From assembly GCA_016203425.1 (NCBI GenBank), contig JACQMU010000149.1, positions 1-15,828 of the forward strand: a stretch of 15,828 bases of DNA. The letters run 5' to 3'. Position 1 is the stretch's first letter. Each line of letters opens with the position of its first letter. A program made the translations under genes and the position numbers. Positions 5,701 to 12,923 of this stretch are shown here, in pieces. Origin of the DNA: Candidatus Woesearchaeota archaeon. Its GTDB lineage: Archaea > Nanobdellota > Nanobdellia > Woesearchaeales > ARS49. A model generated the notes under the pieces. The model made no database searches. It had not been told where the DNA came from and saw nothing but the letters and a program-made list of their open reading frames with translations.

Positions 5701-8566
5701 TCTCTTCAATTCTCTCAAGCACAAACTCTCTTAGTTCTTTTGGCCAGTTTTTCTCAATTTCTTTTTTGTGTTTTTGTATGCCTTCTATCACATCTTCTCG
5801 TATTTCTTTGTCGCCGTCAATTAATTTAATGATTTCTTGTTTTGCATAGCCTGGCACGTGTTCTAAGTTCCAAGTCATTTGTTTTAGTTTTCCTTCTTGG
5901 CTTTCTCGTTCTTCTTGTTTTGTTTCTTCTATTTTTTTCCAGAATGTATGATAATCAAGGCCTTTTTGTTCAGCAAGTTTCCTGCCTTGTTTTAAGCCAA
6001 TCTTTGCAAGCACTTGTTGGTGCATGCGTTGCAAAAATGCATATTTGTCCTCTATTTTGAGGATGTCCATGTATCCTTGTAATGAAATGTTGAATGCAAA
6101 TGGTGTTGGCACTGTTGTCATAATGTCTTTCAACAAGATTGTTCCGTCGTTAATTTGTTGTATTACTTTTTTTGTGTTTTCTATGTCCATGAGGTCTTGA
6201 AGCACTTCTCGCCTGGCTTCTTTTAGTATGGAAAAGTCTGTTGAAATGCGTTTGAGTGCGCTCATTAGTATCATTGAGCTTACTTGTTGTCTGCCGACGC
6301 GTTTTTCTCTGCCAAGATAATTTCGCAATATCATGAATGATCTTGTTGCGCAGTGCCTGAATCTGCGTTTCAGCACTTCTGAGTTTTCAATGGCGTTTTT
6401 CATGATTAAGTCGAGTTTGTCCGGCTTCAATAATTTTAGCGCGTCAATTGCCTTGAATGCAGCATTGCCTGAAACGTAAAAGCCGTTGTCATTGATGCCG
6501 ACTTCAACATCTTTGTGTGTGGTTTTTGAAAGTACGTATGCAACTGCCCTGCTTAAGCAGTCATTGACGCGCCGCCCTAAAAGCGTGTGAAACAATATTT
6601 TGCTGTCTCGCTCGTTGTTGTAATGCTCGACAACAATCAGCTTGTCGTTTGGAAGTGCGCCTGCATAATCGTATTGTTCTTTGCAGTATTCGTAGATTGC
6701 TTCTGCTGCATTCTCGTCGACATACAAATGTTCGTTTACAAATTTCAGAATTTCTGCTTTGTTTTTTCCTGCAGTAAACTTTTCAGAGACTAATCGTCTG
6801 AATCTGCCAATCTCAAGTGCAAGGTCATAGCTTAATGGGAGCATTTCTGACACCCATGATGGTACTGTTGGCGGCCTGTTGCTTGTTGCAACAACTTGTG
6901 CTACCATGCCTCGTGAGAACTTGAACTGGTATGTCTCGCCACCCAAAACAAAAACGTCTCCTGGTTTTAGTCGTTCGAGGAATTGTTCGTCCAATTGTCC
7001 GATTGTTTGGTCGCCAACTTTGACAGTAATAAATGTCTCGTCAGGGATTGTTCCAACGTTTGTCATGTAAATGACGCGTCCGAGTTTTCCGCGTTTTCCT
7101 ATGCTGCCGTCTTTGCGCCAGATTTTTGCATAAACGTGCCTGTCTTCAAGGTCTGCAAATTCTCCTGCGAGATAACTTAGTAGCTCGTTGAAGTCTGTTA
7201 GTGGCAAATCCTTGTAGCAATAGCTTTGTTTGATAACATTGTAAAGTTCTTTTTCCTGCCAGGTTTGTTCGAGTGCCATGCCGTCAATTTGTTGTGCTAA
7301 AACGTCAAGGCAGTTTGTTGGAATGTGCATTTTGTCAATTTTTTTCTCAACGGCAGACTTGAGCAAGACAGCGCATTCAACTAAGTCGTCTCTGTCCATG
7401 ACAATAATTCGTCCTTTGACTGCGTCTTGTAGTTTGTGGCCAGCGCGTCCTGCTCGCTGCAAAAATCGTGCAACTGATTTTGGGCTGCCTAAGCAGATAA
7501 CTAAGTCAATGTAGCCAATGTCTATTCCAAGCTCAAGTGATGTTGAACAAACGACACACTTCAAATCCCCTTTTCTTAAGCGTTCTTCAATGTCGTGCCT
7601 CAATCGTTTTCCTAAGCTTCCGTGGTGTGCGCCTATGTTGTTTGCATATTTTTTTGGGAATTTTGTTTTAAGGTGGTCGACAACGCGTTCTGTTGCGCTG
7701 CGCGTGTTTGTAAAAATTAGTGTTGTTTTGTGAGACTGGATTAATCCATCAATTATTTCATACATTTTTGTGTGGAGCTGCTGGTGGTCGACTTCAATCA
7801 AGCTTTTTACTGGGCTTATGACTTGTAAATCAAATTGTTTGAGGAACTGTATGTCCACAATTTTGCAGTTTCTCACCCCCACTAAGAACTTTGCAACCTC
7901 TTCGAGTGGTGCTACTGTTGCACTCAATCCGACTCTGCACATTGCTGTTGACAAATAGCTTAGGCGTTCCATTGACAGCGAAAGATGTACTCCGCGTTTG
8001 TTCTCCGCAAGTGCGTGGATTTCGTCGATGATGCACCAGTCTACGTTGGTCAAATGCTGTCGAAACTTGATTGATGTCAGCATGATTGCGAGTGATTCTG
8101 GTGTTGTTATGAGGATGTGTGGAGGATTTTTTAGCATTTTTTGTTTTTCTGTTGCTGTTGTGTCGCCTGTTCTGACAGCCACTCTGATTCCTAATTCTTT
8201 TCCGCAGAGTTTTTCTATTTCTTGCAGTGGTTCAACAAGATTTTTTTTGATGTCGTTATTGAGAGCCTTGAGAGGAGAAATGTAAACGCAATAGACTTTG
8301 TTCTGCAGAATGCCTTTTTCAGATGAATCAATTAATTCATTGAGTATTGATAAAAATCCAGTTAGTGTTTTTGTTGCCCCTGTGGGCGCGCTTATCAGGA
8401 TGTTTTCTCTTTTGTGGATTTCCATTACTCCAAAAAGCTGTGGGACTGAAAACTCTTTGAATCTGCTGAAGAACCATTGCTTTAGCCACGGATGCATAAT
8501 TCTTTCAATCTCTGCAGAAGAATATGGTTTCTCCAAGTGTGTTATTGTTCCGAGCGCTTCACCCAT
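5693..8566 (-). CDS. lhr: Lhr-type ATP-dependent helicase
   Basis: A 957-residue SF2 helicase of the Lhr-core type. Motifs in order: Walker A APTGATKT (60-67), Ia YISPLKAL (95-102), RTGDT (132-136), TTPESL (154-159), DEIH (181-184), SAT (215-217), IV TLIFTNTRSATERV (282-295), V STSLELGIDIG (341-351), and VI QRAGRAGHKL (370-379). The winged helix and the large C-terminal Lhr domain follow. Family members translocate 3' to 5' on single-stranded DNA and unwind DNA or RNA:DNA duplexes in repair and replication restart. The Walker A second glycine is replaced (GATKT instead of GxGKT), while Lys66 and Thr67 remain. The start is supported by a TTTTTAAA box 26 bp upstream, hence leaderless. The C-terminal end is rich in Lys/Glu helices. 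Confidence 0.95.
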   Translation of the reverse strand: MGEALGTITHLEKPYSSAEIERIMHPWLKQWFFSRFKEFSVPQLFGVMEIHKRENILISAPTGATKTLTGFLSILNELIDSSEKGILQNKVYCVYISPLKALNNDIKKNLVEPLQEIEKLCGKELGIRVAVRTGDTTATEKQKMLKNPPHILITTPESLAIMLTSIKFRQHLTNVDWCIIDEIHALAENKRGVHLSLSMERLSYLSTAMCRVGLSATVAPLEEVAKFLVGVRNCKIVDIQFLKQFDLQVISPVKSLIEVDHQQLHTKMYEIIDGLIQSHKTTLIFTNTRSATERVVDHLKTKFPKKYANNIGAHHGSLGKRLRHDIEERLRKGDLKCVVCSTSLELGIDIGYIDLVICLGSPKSVARFLQRAGRAGHKLQDAVKGRIIVMDRDDLVECAVLLKSAVEKKIDKMHIPTNCLDVLAQQIDGMALEQTWQEKELYNVIKQSYCYKDLPLTDFNELLSYLAGEFADLEDRHVYAKIWRKDGSIGKRGKLGRVIYMTNVGTIPDETFITVKVGDQTIGQLDEQFLERLKPGDVFVLGGETYQFKFSRGMVAQVVATSNRPPTVPSWVSEMLPLSYDLALEIGRFRRLVSEKFTAGKNKAEILKFVNEHLYVDENAAEAIYEYCKEQYDYAGALPNDKLIVVEHYNNERDSKILFHTLLGRRVNDCLSRAVAYVLSKTTHKDVEVGINDNGFYVSGNAAFKAIDALKLLKPDKLDLIMKNAIENSEVLKRRFRHCATRSFMILRNYLGREKRVGRQQVSSMILMSALKRISTDFSILKEARREVLQDLMDIENTKKVIQQINDGTILLKDIMTTVPTPFAFNISLQGYMDILKIEDKYAFLQRMHQQVLAKIGLKQGRKLAEQKGLDYHTFWKKIEETKQEERESQEGKLKQMTWNLEHVPGYAKQEIIKLIDGDKEIREDVIEGIQKHKKEIEKNWPKELREFVLERIEEIT

Positions 8567-8587
8567 TAATCTTTTATGTTTTGCAGG

Positions 8588-8595
8588 TTTAAAAA
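8588..8595 (-). promoter_or_regulatory. TATA box of lhr
   Basis: Minus-strand TTTTTAAA is centred about 26 bp before the lhr ATG (8566). It shares the 74-bp divergent spacer with the promoter of the plus-strand gene at 8641. Confidence 0.55.
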
Positions 8596-8608
8596 GGTTT
8601 GTGCAATG

Positions 8609-8616
8609 TTTATAAG
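8609..8616 (+). promoter_or_regulatory. TATA box of the 8641 gene
   Basis: TTTATAAG is centred about 28 bp before the ATG at 8641, and no ribosome binding site is present. The transcript is probably leaderless. Confidence 0.55.
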
Positions 8617-8640
8617 CCTATTTTCTTTTAAGTCTTTGAA

Positions 8641-9306
8641 ATGAATTTGATGAGAAAAATTGGATATGGACTTTGTGCTGCAGGGATGGCGTGTGCATTG
8701 AGTCTGGGATACATTGTTTCTCACGAATATGCAGACATTCCGTCTTTTCCAGAATTTTGCAAGAAAGGAAGGAAGAAGAATGATGTTGCTGCGATTATTA
8801 CTGCGCTTGTTGCTGAACAGTTGTGTGCTGGCAATGCGCGCATTGAGTGGAAGGTGCAAAGAACATTGTTTCCAAGTGGAGAGATAATCATTGAGAAGGA
8901 AGTCTATCCTAATAATAGTTCAGTTCGTTCAGTTAGTAGTGTTCTTCAGCGCAGATATTGTGATTATGAAGCTCATGGTCATTTTAGAACAGATTGGTAT
9001 CCTCGAATTACATTGACGACGAAGGAGTATAGTATTTCTGGTTGGAAAGAAATGAATCTTCAATCCGTGTTGAGGAATGAAATACGTGGAGAGCTTGATT
9101 CTGGTCGCAGTATTCAAATAGTAATCACGAGCGGTGTAAATGTAACCATTAATGCACATGCTGGCGTCATTGCAGGAATCTGTTCTGAAGAAAAAATGCC
9201 AGACTGGCAAATCTCAGGGAACCATCATGGTAAAGACATTCATGTTGATGTCAACATTCCAGACAGTCTTGGCATGACTTTAGAGGGCAGGATAACTAAA
9301 CAATAA
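8641..9306 (+). CDS. secreted or membrane-anchored protein of unknown function
   Basis: A 221-residue protein that I cannot place. A short basic N-terminus (MNLMRKIGYG) is followed by a hydrophobic segment at about residues 11-26 (LCAAGMACALSLGYIV), so it is exported or anchored with the remainder outside. The mature part contains WKVQRTLFPSGEIIIEKEVYPN, ITLTTKEYSISGW, an alternating strand-like region RSIQIVITSGVNVTINAHAG, and a C-terminal DIHVDVNIPDSLGMTLEGRI, which suggests a beta-rich domain. Mature cysteines occur (FCKK, QLC, RYCDY, GICSEE), with disulfides possible. The context gives no functional hint: it is divergent from lhr and precedes a toxin-antitoxin pair with its own promoter. 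Confidence 0.75.
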   Translation: MNLMRKIGYGLCAAGMACALSLGYIVSHEYADIPSFPEFCKKGRKKNDVAAIITALVAEQLCAGNARIEWKVQRTLFPSGEIIIEKEVYPNNSSVRSVSSVLQRRYCDYEAHGHFRTDWYPRITLTTKEYSISGWKEMNLQSVLRNEIRGELDSGRSIQIVITSGVNVTINAHAGVIAGICSEEKMPDWQISGNHHGKDIHVDVNIPDSLGMTLEGRITKQ

Positions 9307-9361
9307 ATTGTTGCCAAAACATTTAAATATTAGCTTGTATTATCTTAAATAATGTGAGATT

Positions 9362-9622
9362 ATGACAACTAATATTAACATAACAATAAATGAATACGCA
9401 AACAGAGTTTTAGGTGTTATTAAAGAAAAGTTCGGTTTGAAAGACAAAGGGGAAGCGCTCAATAAGTTTGCAGATATGTACGGCGAAGAGTATGTTGATG
9501 CTGAAGTAAAAGAAGATGTGCTAAGAAACATCCTCAGAATGGATGATGAATATTTTAAGAAACATCCTAAAGGTAGGGCAATGTCATTAAAAGAACTTGA
9601 CGCATTGACTGGTGCCAAATAA
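9362..9622 (+). CDS. DUF2683-like antitoxin
   Basis: An 86-residue protein that begins with an amphipathic strand (TNINITINEYANRVLGVIKEKFGLKDKGEALNKFADMYGEE), the ribbon-helix-helix-like pattern of the archaeal DUF2683 family. The C-terminal tail (LRNILRMDDEYFKKHPKGRAMSLKELDAL) would wrap the toxin. It lies immediately before a RelE-type toxin, with TAATG joining the two genes (stop TAA 9620-9622, start ATG 9622-9624), so they are translationally coupled. A box TTTAAATA at 9322-9329 and a GTGAG element four nt before the ATG suggest a short leader. The antitoxin role rests on gene order and fold pattern. Confidence 0.82.
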   Translation: MTTNINITINEYANRVLGVIKEKFGLKDKGEALNKFADMYGEEYVDAEVKEDVLRNILRMDDEYFKKHPKGRAMSLKELDALTGAK

Positions 9623-9897
9623 TGTTTTCTTTTGATGTTTCTGATGAGATTAAAAGAAGTCTTGCTAAATTGTTAAAACGTGATCCTGTTTTTTGCAAGG
9701 CTGTCAACAATAAAATAAGGGAGATAATTAACAACAATCATGAAACAATTAACCATTACAAGAACTTAAAGTATGATTTGTCAGATAACAAAAGAGTTCA
9801 CGTCTACAAAAGTTTTGTTCTTACGTTCAAAGTAAGAAAAGATATAAACTTTATTTATTTTGAGAAACTTGAACATCATGATGATATTTACAAATAG
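9622..9897 (+). CDS. relE: RelE/ParE-family toxin
   Basis: A 91-residue protein with the RelE layout: an N-terminal strand and two helices (MFSFDVSDEIKRSLAKLLKRDPVFCKAVNNKIREI), then NHYKNLKYDLSDNKRVHVYKSFVLTFKV, and the terminal strand NFIYFEKLEHHDDIYK. The last motif matches the HHD-x-x-Y ending of archaeal RelE-like toxins and of the decayed copy at 1752-1985. These toxins cleave mRNA on the ribosome or inhibit gyrase; which applies here is not clear from sequence. Start and upstream stop share one base, and a GGTG element lies 9 nt before the ATG. The stop codon is only 2 bp from that of the convergent PhoU gene. Confidence 0.86.
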   Translation: MFSFDVSDEIKRSLAKLLKRDPVFCKAVNNKIREIINNNHETINHYKNLKYDLSDNKRVHVYKSFVLTFKVRKDINFIYFEKLEHHDDIYK

Positions 9898-9899
9898 AG

Positions 9900-10802
9900 T
9901 TAGAACTGCATCGCCAGATGAAACTTTTCTATGTCGAGAACAAGGTCTGCAATGCTGCGTAAATGATGCAGTGCTATGAGGTCGTCTTTTTCTTTTGTTT
10001 TTGTTAGCATTGATGTTATGTTTCCGCGTATTTCGTCTCTTTTGTTTTTCAAATAATTTGCTTTTTGCTTTTCAAATTTGTAAAACAGTTCGTAAAATGT
10101 TCTTAATAAGTGTGATGTTTCTTTAGTTACTGCAAGTGTTTTTTGCGTGACTTTTTTGACGTCGCGGTAAAGTCTTGCGTACTGGTCCCCTAATTGCTCT
10201 AAAAACAGCAAGAGTGCGTAGTAATGCATCGCTTTGTTAATGTCTGCCCCTCCTTTTTTGTTGAGCATTCTTAGTGAGTAATTGACGAGCACGTTGATGT
10301 TTTCATCGCGTTTTTTTATTATTTCGAGTGCTTTTGCGTCATTGTTTTGCAGTGCAGTGTGGCCGTCTTCTGCCATGCTGATGAGTAACAAAAAAATTCG
10401 CCTCAGCAGTGTGTCAAAGTCTTCACTGTCTCCCTTTGCAAGTTCTTTGATGATGCACGTGTTTTTTGTTTGTTCAATAATTTCAAAACCCAATAATTGT
10501 TTTACGCCCTCGCTGATTGCATCGTACTGTTCTGCTGTTTCAAACGTAATTTTTAGTTCATCATCTCCGCGAATGTAAGCATTGTTGAGGATAACGAACA
10601 CAAGCCCTTTGCAAAACCCTTGTAAGTCAACATCGCTTGTTTTTTTGCTCTGCCGTTTTCCAGGGCCGACAATGAGTTGCAGCCCTTTGTGTTCTACTTC
10701 TATTTCGTCGCCTGCACTTATTCTCACTTGTTTTACCCACTGCATTGGCAGGCTCATGGTTAGTGTTCCTTTGCCTTGTCTGATGACTTTTCGTCTGTCC
10801 AC
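9900..10802 (-). CDS. PhoU-family regulator with AbrB-like N-terminal domain
   Basis: A 300-residue protein with two domains. Residues 1-48 (DRRKVIRQGKGTLTMSLPMQW, GDEIEVEHKGLQLIV) form the swapped-hairpin AbrB/SpoVT DNA-binding pattern. After a linker, residues of about 110-300 form PhoU-type helical bundles (RRIFLLLISMAEDGHTALQNND, YYALLLFLEQLGDQYARLYRDV, LHHLRSIADLVLDIEKF). Archaeal proteins of this architecture are thought to regulate phosphate uptake. No pst or phosphate-sensor genes lie in the window. The start is GTG, chosen because a TTTATATA box (10825-10832, minus strand) lies 26 bp upstream and no ribosome binding site is present, so the transcript is probably leaderless. It is divergent from the HAD phosphatase gene, with a shared 101-bp spacer. 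Confidence 0.9.
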   Translation of the reverse strand: MDRRKVIRQGKGTLTMSLPMQWVKQVRISAGDEIEVEHKGLQLIVGPGKRQSKKTSDVDLQGFCKGLVFVILNNAYIRGDDELKITFETAEQYDAISEGVKQLLGFEIIEQTKNTCIIKELAKGDSEDFDTLLRRIFLLLISMAEDGHTALQNNDAKALEIIKKRDENINVLVNYSLRMLNKKGGADINKAMHYYALLLFLEQLGDQYARLYRDVKKVTQKTLAVTKETSHLLRTFYELFYKFEKQKANYLKNKRDEIRGNITSMLTKTKEKDDLIALHHLRSIADLVLDIEKFHLAMQF

Positions 10803-10824
10803 AGAAGAACAGGTGGTTAACTTG

Positions 10825-10832
10825 TATATAAA
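10825..10832 (-). promoter_or_regulatory. TATA box of the PhoU-family gene
   Basis: Minus-strand TTTATATA is 26 bp from the GTG start. The sequence also reads as TATATAAA on the plus strand and could contribute to the divergent HAD gene. Confidence 0.55.
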
Positions 10833-10839
10833 TATTGTT

Positions 10840-10869
10840 GAATATATTCCTTTGAGGAAAAGTATATTC
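10840..10869. repeat. imperfect inverted repeat in the PhoU-HAD divergent spacer
   Basis: GAATATATTCCT (10840-10851) pairs with AGGAA (10855-10859) and, after a 3-nt bulge, TATATTC (10863-10869) around a 3-nt loop. It is a candidate operator or leader hairpin between two divergent genes, either of which encodes a possible user: the PhoU-family protein carries an AbrB-like DNA-binding domain. Confidence 0.5.
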
Positions 10870-10877
10870 TTAACTAT

Positions 10878-10902
10878 GTTTCACTGAATTCTGAGGTGAA
10901 AC
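10878..10902 (+). promoter_or_regulatory. hairpin enclosing the HAD gene ribosome binding site
   Basis: GTTTCAC (10878-10884) and GTGAAAC (10896-10902) are exact reverse complements with an 11-nt loop. The right arm overlaps the GAGGTG ribosome binding site (10893-10898) of the gene that starts at 10904, so folding would partly hide it from the ribosome. Confidence 0.55.
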
Positions 10903-10903
10903 T

Positions 10904-11566
10904 ATGAAAACAGAGATTGACACCATTATCTTCGACATTGGCGGTGTGCTCGCAAAAGGGGGCCATCGCCACATTATTTGGGAATGGCTTGAGCAAAACA
11001 AAACTATTTCGCCTGAACTAATACTTGAATTTCGTTTTGGCAAATTTCGTGAGCAGGAATGGGGTGCTTGGAATGATTACAAGATTGGAAAATGTTCTCA
11101 TGATGATTACTGGCAGAGAACTCTTGAAAATACTGGCATCAAGTCTCGCACTGCTGAAATAGCACAGATTGTTTGGGATGGTTTTTCAAAGTGCAGCCCT
11201 GAAAGTGGCATGAATTTTTTGCCGTTGTTGAAAGAAAAAGGTTATCGTCTGGCTGTTTTGAGCAATCACGTAAAAGAATGGGGTTGGGCTGTTGTTGGCC
11301 AGTTAAGATTGCAAGAGTACTGCAGTCCGATAATAATCTCTGCGGACATTGGTATGAAAAAGCCTGATGAAGAGATTTATAATTACGCGTTGAAAGCAGT
11401 TGAAAGGGAAAAAGCGCCGCACAAATGCTTGTTTATTGACGACAAAATAGAAAATGTTCTTGCAGCACGAAATGCAGGTATGCGCGCATTTCCTTTCAAA
11501 GATAGAGATGGTTTTAGTGCTGACCAGCTTTTGGAGTGGGAATTGAAAGGATATAACATATTGTGA
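10904..11566 (+). CDS. HAD-superfamily hydrolase, subfamily IA type
   Basis: A 220-residue phosphatase-like protein. Motif I is FDIGGVLAKGG with nucleophile Asp11; the second position two residues later is Gly instead of the usual Asp. Motif II is LSNH (Ser120-Asn121), the motif III lysine is in MKKPDEEIYNYAL (Lys152/153), and motif IV is CLFIDDKIENVLAARNAGM (Asp179-Asp180). DxGGV in place of DxDxV is characteristic of the branch that holds soluble epoxide-hydrolase N-domains and sugar-phosphate phosphatases such as YihX, so phosphatase activity remains plausible. A cap region (about 20-100) is rich in Trp (WEWLEQ, EQEWGAWND, QRTLENTG). The substrate is unknown. The start is supported by GAGGTG 5 nt upstream. 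Confidence 0.88.
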   Translation: MKTEIDTIIFDIGGVLAKGGHRHIIWEWLEQNKTISPELILEFRFGKFREQEWGAWNDYKIGKCSHDDYWQRTLENTGIKSRTAEIAQIVWDGFSKCSPESGMNFLPLLKEKGYRLAVLSNHVKEWGWAVVGQLRLQEYCSPIIISADIGMKKPDEEIYNYALKAVEREKAPHKCLFIDDKIENVLAARNAGMRAFPFKDRDGFSADQLLEWELKGYNIL

Positions 11567-11570
11567 ATTA

Positions 11571-11611
11571 GTAAAAGACAGAAGTAACGCATAAAATAGT
11601 CTGTCTTTTAC
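11571..11611. repeat. 12-bp perfect inverted repeat after the HAD gene
   Basis: GTAAAAGACAGA (11571-11582) and TCTGTCTTTTAC (11600-11611) are exact reverse complements with a 17-nt spacer. It starts 4 bp after the HAD stop codon, so it may act as a 3' end or processing hairpin, or as a site for a DNA-binding protein. The next inverted repeat begins 2 bp later. Confidence 0.75.
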
Positions 11612-11612
11612 A

Positions 11613-11660
11613 ATTTAGTTGGCGTATTATACTATGCATAACTATTGTCGCCAACTAAAT
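11613..11660. repeat. 12-bp perfect inverted repeat bracketing the HD-gene promoter
   Basis: ATTTAGTTGGCG (11613-11624) and CGCCAACTAAAT (11649-11660) are exact reverse complements with a 24-nt spacer. The spacer holds the TATA-like TATTATAC (11625-11632), about 30 bp before the ATG at 11659; the right arm overlaps that start codon. The arms would thus cover the BRE side and the transcription start, the arrangement of a two-site operator flanking a core promoter. Confidence 0.75.
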
Positions 11661-12327
11661 GACCAAAAATATTTTAAACACTGCAATAACTGCGTTGTTA
11701 ATGGAAAAAAAAGAGTTGCGTGAGCTGAGTTTGTTGCTTGCAGATATTGTGCGTGATGATGATATTGTTCGGCACATTTCTGCGCTGCGCAATTATCATT
11801 TTGAAACATACACGCATTGTTTGCGTGTTTGCTTGTACAGCATTCGCCTTGGTTACATGAATGATGTTGGCGAGATAAGAAGTCTTGGCCGCGGTGCATT
11901 GCTGCATGATGTTGGCAAGCTTGATGTGCCGTTGCAGATTCTTGACAAAAAAGGCTCTTTGAGTGATGTTGAGAGAAAAATAATGGACAACCATCCTCGT
12001 TTTGGTTTTCAAAGGCTTCAAGGGCCGAATTATGACAGGGAGAGAAAGATTGCTGTTGGCCATCATGAGCACAAGAAAGGTGCTTATCCGAGGACAGACT
12101 CTGGCAGGGTTTTGATGCCAACAGCGCTGGCATTGGAGAAAAGAAATTATGACCTCCTTGATTTTGTTTTCACGCAGATTGTTGCTGTTGCTGACATTTA
12201 TGATGCTTTGGCAAGCAGGCGTTCTTACAAGCCCCCTTTAAAGAAAGATGATATTGAAAAAATTCTTAGCGACCAATTTACTGGCGATACCGTCTATGTT
12301 GGGCAGATGCTTTCATTAATTAAATAG
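11659..12327 (+). CDS. HD-GYP-like HD-domain phosphohydrolase
   Basis: A 222-residue soluble protein with the full HD signature: His53 (TYTHCLRVCLY), His83-Asp84 with Lys87 in LLHDVGKLDVP, His112 (MDNHPRFGF), His135-His136 in VGHHEHKKGAYPR, and Asp179 in VAVADIYDALASRRSYKPP. The HHExxxGxYP and DxxDA...R-x-Y-K-x-P patterns are those of the HD-GYP group, where they bind a bi- or trinuclear metal centre that hydrolyses cyclic di-GMP. The Gly-Tyr-Pro triplet is Ala-Tyr-Pro here, so substrate may differ. No sensor or GGDEF partner is nearby. An N-terminal helix region (1-40) precedes the catalytic core. It overlaps the convergent M50 gene by 12 bp. Confidence 0.87.
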   Translation: MTKNILNTAITALLMEKKELRELSLLLADIVRDDDIVRHISALRNYHFETYTHCLRVCLYSIRLGYMNDVGEIRSLGRGALLHDVGKLDVPLQILDKKGSLSDVERKIMDNHPRFGFQRLQGPNYDRERKIAVGHHEHKKGAYPRTDSGRVLMPTALALEKRNYDLLDFVFTQIVAVADIYDALASRRSYKPPLKKDDIEKILSDQFTGDTVYVGQMLSLIK

Positions 12328-12909
12328 AGCCATTATTGGCCCTGCCCCTAAATAAAGCAAAATCGTGCTTACAAGTGTTATGGTGTATATTGTTCTGTTC
12401 CAGTGCAATACTTTTGCGCCGTCTAAGCCGAAGAATGGTATCATGTTGAATGCTGCGAGAAGAAAGTTAATGTGCATGCCCATGCCTGCAATGCTTTTGA
12501 TTAAAGGTGCGTTAATGAGCGCGAACAGAATAAGAAAAATGAGTCCGATAATAACATTGGTTAATGGCCCTGCAATTGAAATGTGTCCGTTTTTTCTCGG
12601 TGTTATTCTTCCAGAAATGAATACTGCGCCAGGTGCTGCAAAAATAAAGCCGAAAAAGCTTAGAAATACTGCAATCCAAAGCATTTGGTCAAATGCATGG
12701 AATTCTGCATGGCAGCCGTATTTTTGTGCAACATATTTGTGAGCAAGTTCGTGTAAAAGAAATCCTATGCCTGCGGTGAATGCTGAAATAATGACTGCAA
12801 TCAAAAATCTTATATCAAAACTAAAGCCGGTGAATAATATTGCAAACGCTATTGACAATAAGAACCATGCTCGCAGTAAGTCTCTTATTTCGTCTGTTGA
12901 GAAGCGCAT
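12316..12909 (-). CDS. M50 site-2-protease-type membrane metalloprotease
   Basis: A membrane protein of 197 residues from the ATG at 12909. It has hydrophobic segments at the start (WFLLSIAFAILFTGF) and the zinc motif HELAH at the end of the next helix (IAVIISAFTAGIGFLLHELAHKYVAQ). Several transmembrane helices follow, with the second family motif NMIPFFGLDGAKVLHWN, which supplies the aspartate ligand. Site-2-type proteases cleave substrates inside the membrane, often releasing anti-sigma factors or transcription factors; the substrate here is unknown. The frame can extend to a TTG at 12927 overlapping the arginase stop. The ATG is preferred because a TATTTAAA box (12931-12938) is centred about 26 bp before it, giving a leaderless mRNA. 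Confidence 0.88.
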   Translation of the reverse strand: MRFSTDEIRDLLRAWFLLSIAFAILFTGFSFDIRFLIAVIISAFTAGIGFLLHELAHKYVAQKYGCHAEFHAFDQMLWIAVFLSFFGFIFAAPGAVFISGRITPRKNGHISIAGPLTNVIIGLIFLILFALINAPLIKSIAGMGMHINFLLAAFNMIPFFGLDGAKVLHWNRTIYTITLVSTILLYLGAGPIMALFN

Positions 12910-12923
12910 GTTTCTGGAAGCAT

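Noticed and set aside
9307..9361. Operator dyad upstream of the DUF2683/RelE pair
   Set aside because: Only a 5-bp ACATT/AATGT symmetry is present; the rest is AT-rich sequence that forms the promoter.
11642..12133. Long minus-strand frame opposite the HD-domain gene, rich in Cys, His and Gln
   Set aside because: It is the antisense shadow of a gene with all HD motifs; its odd composition reflects the reverse complement of that gene's codons.
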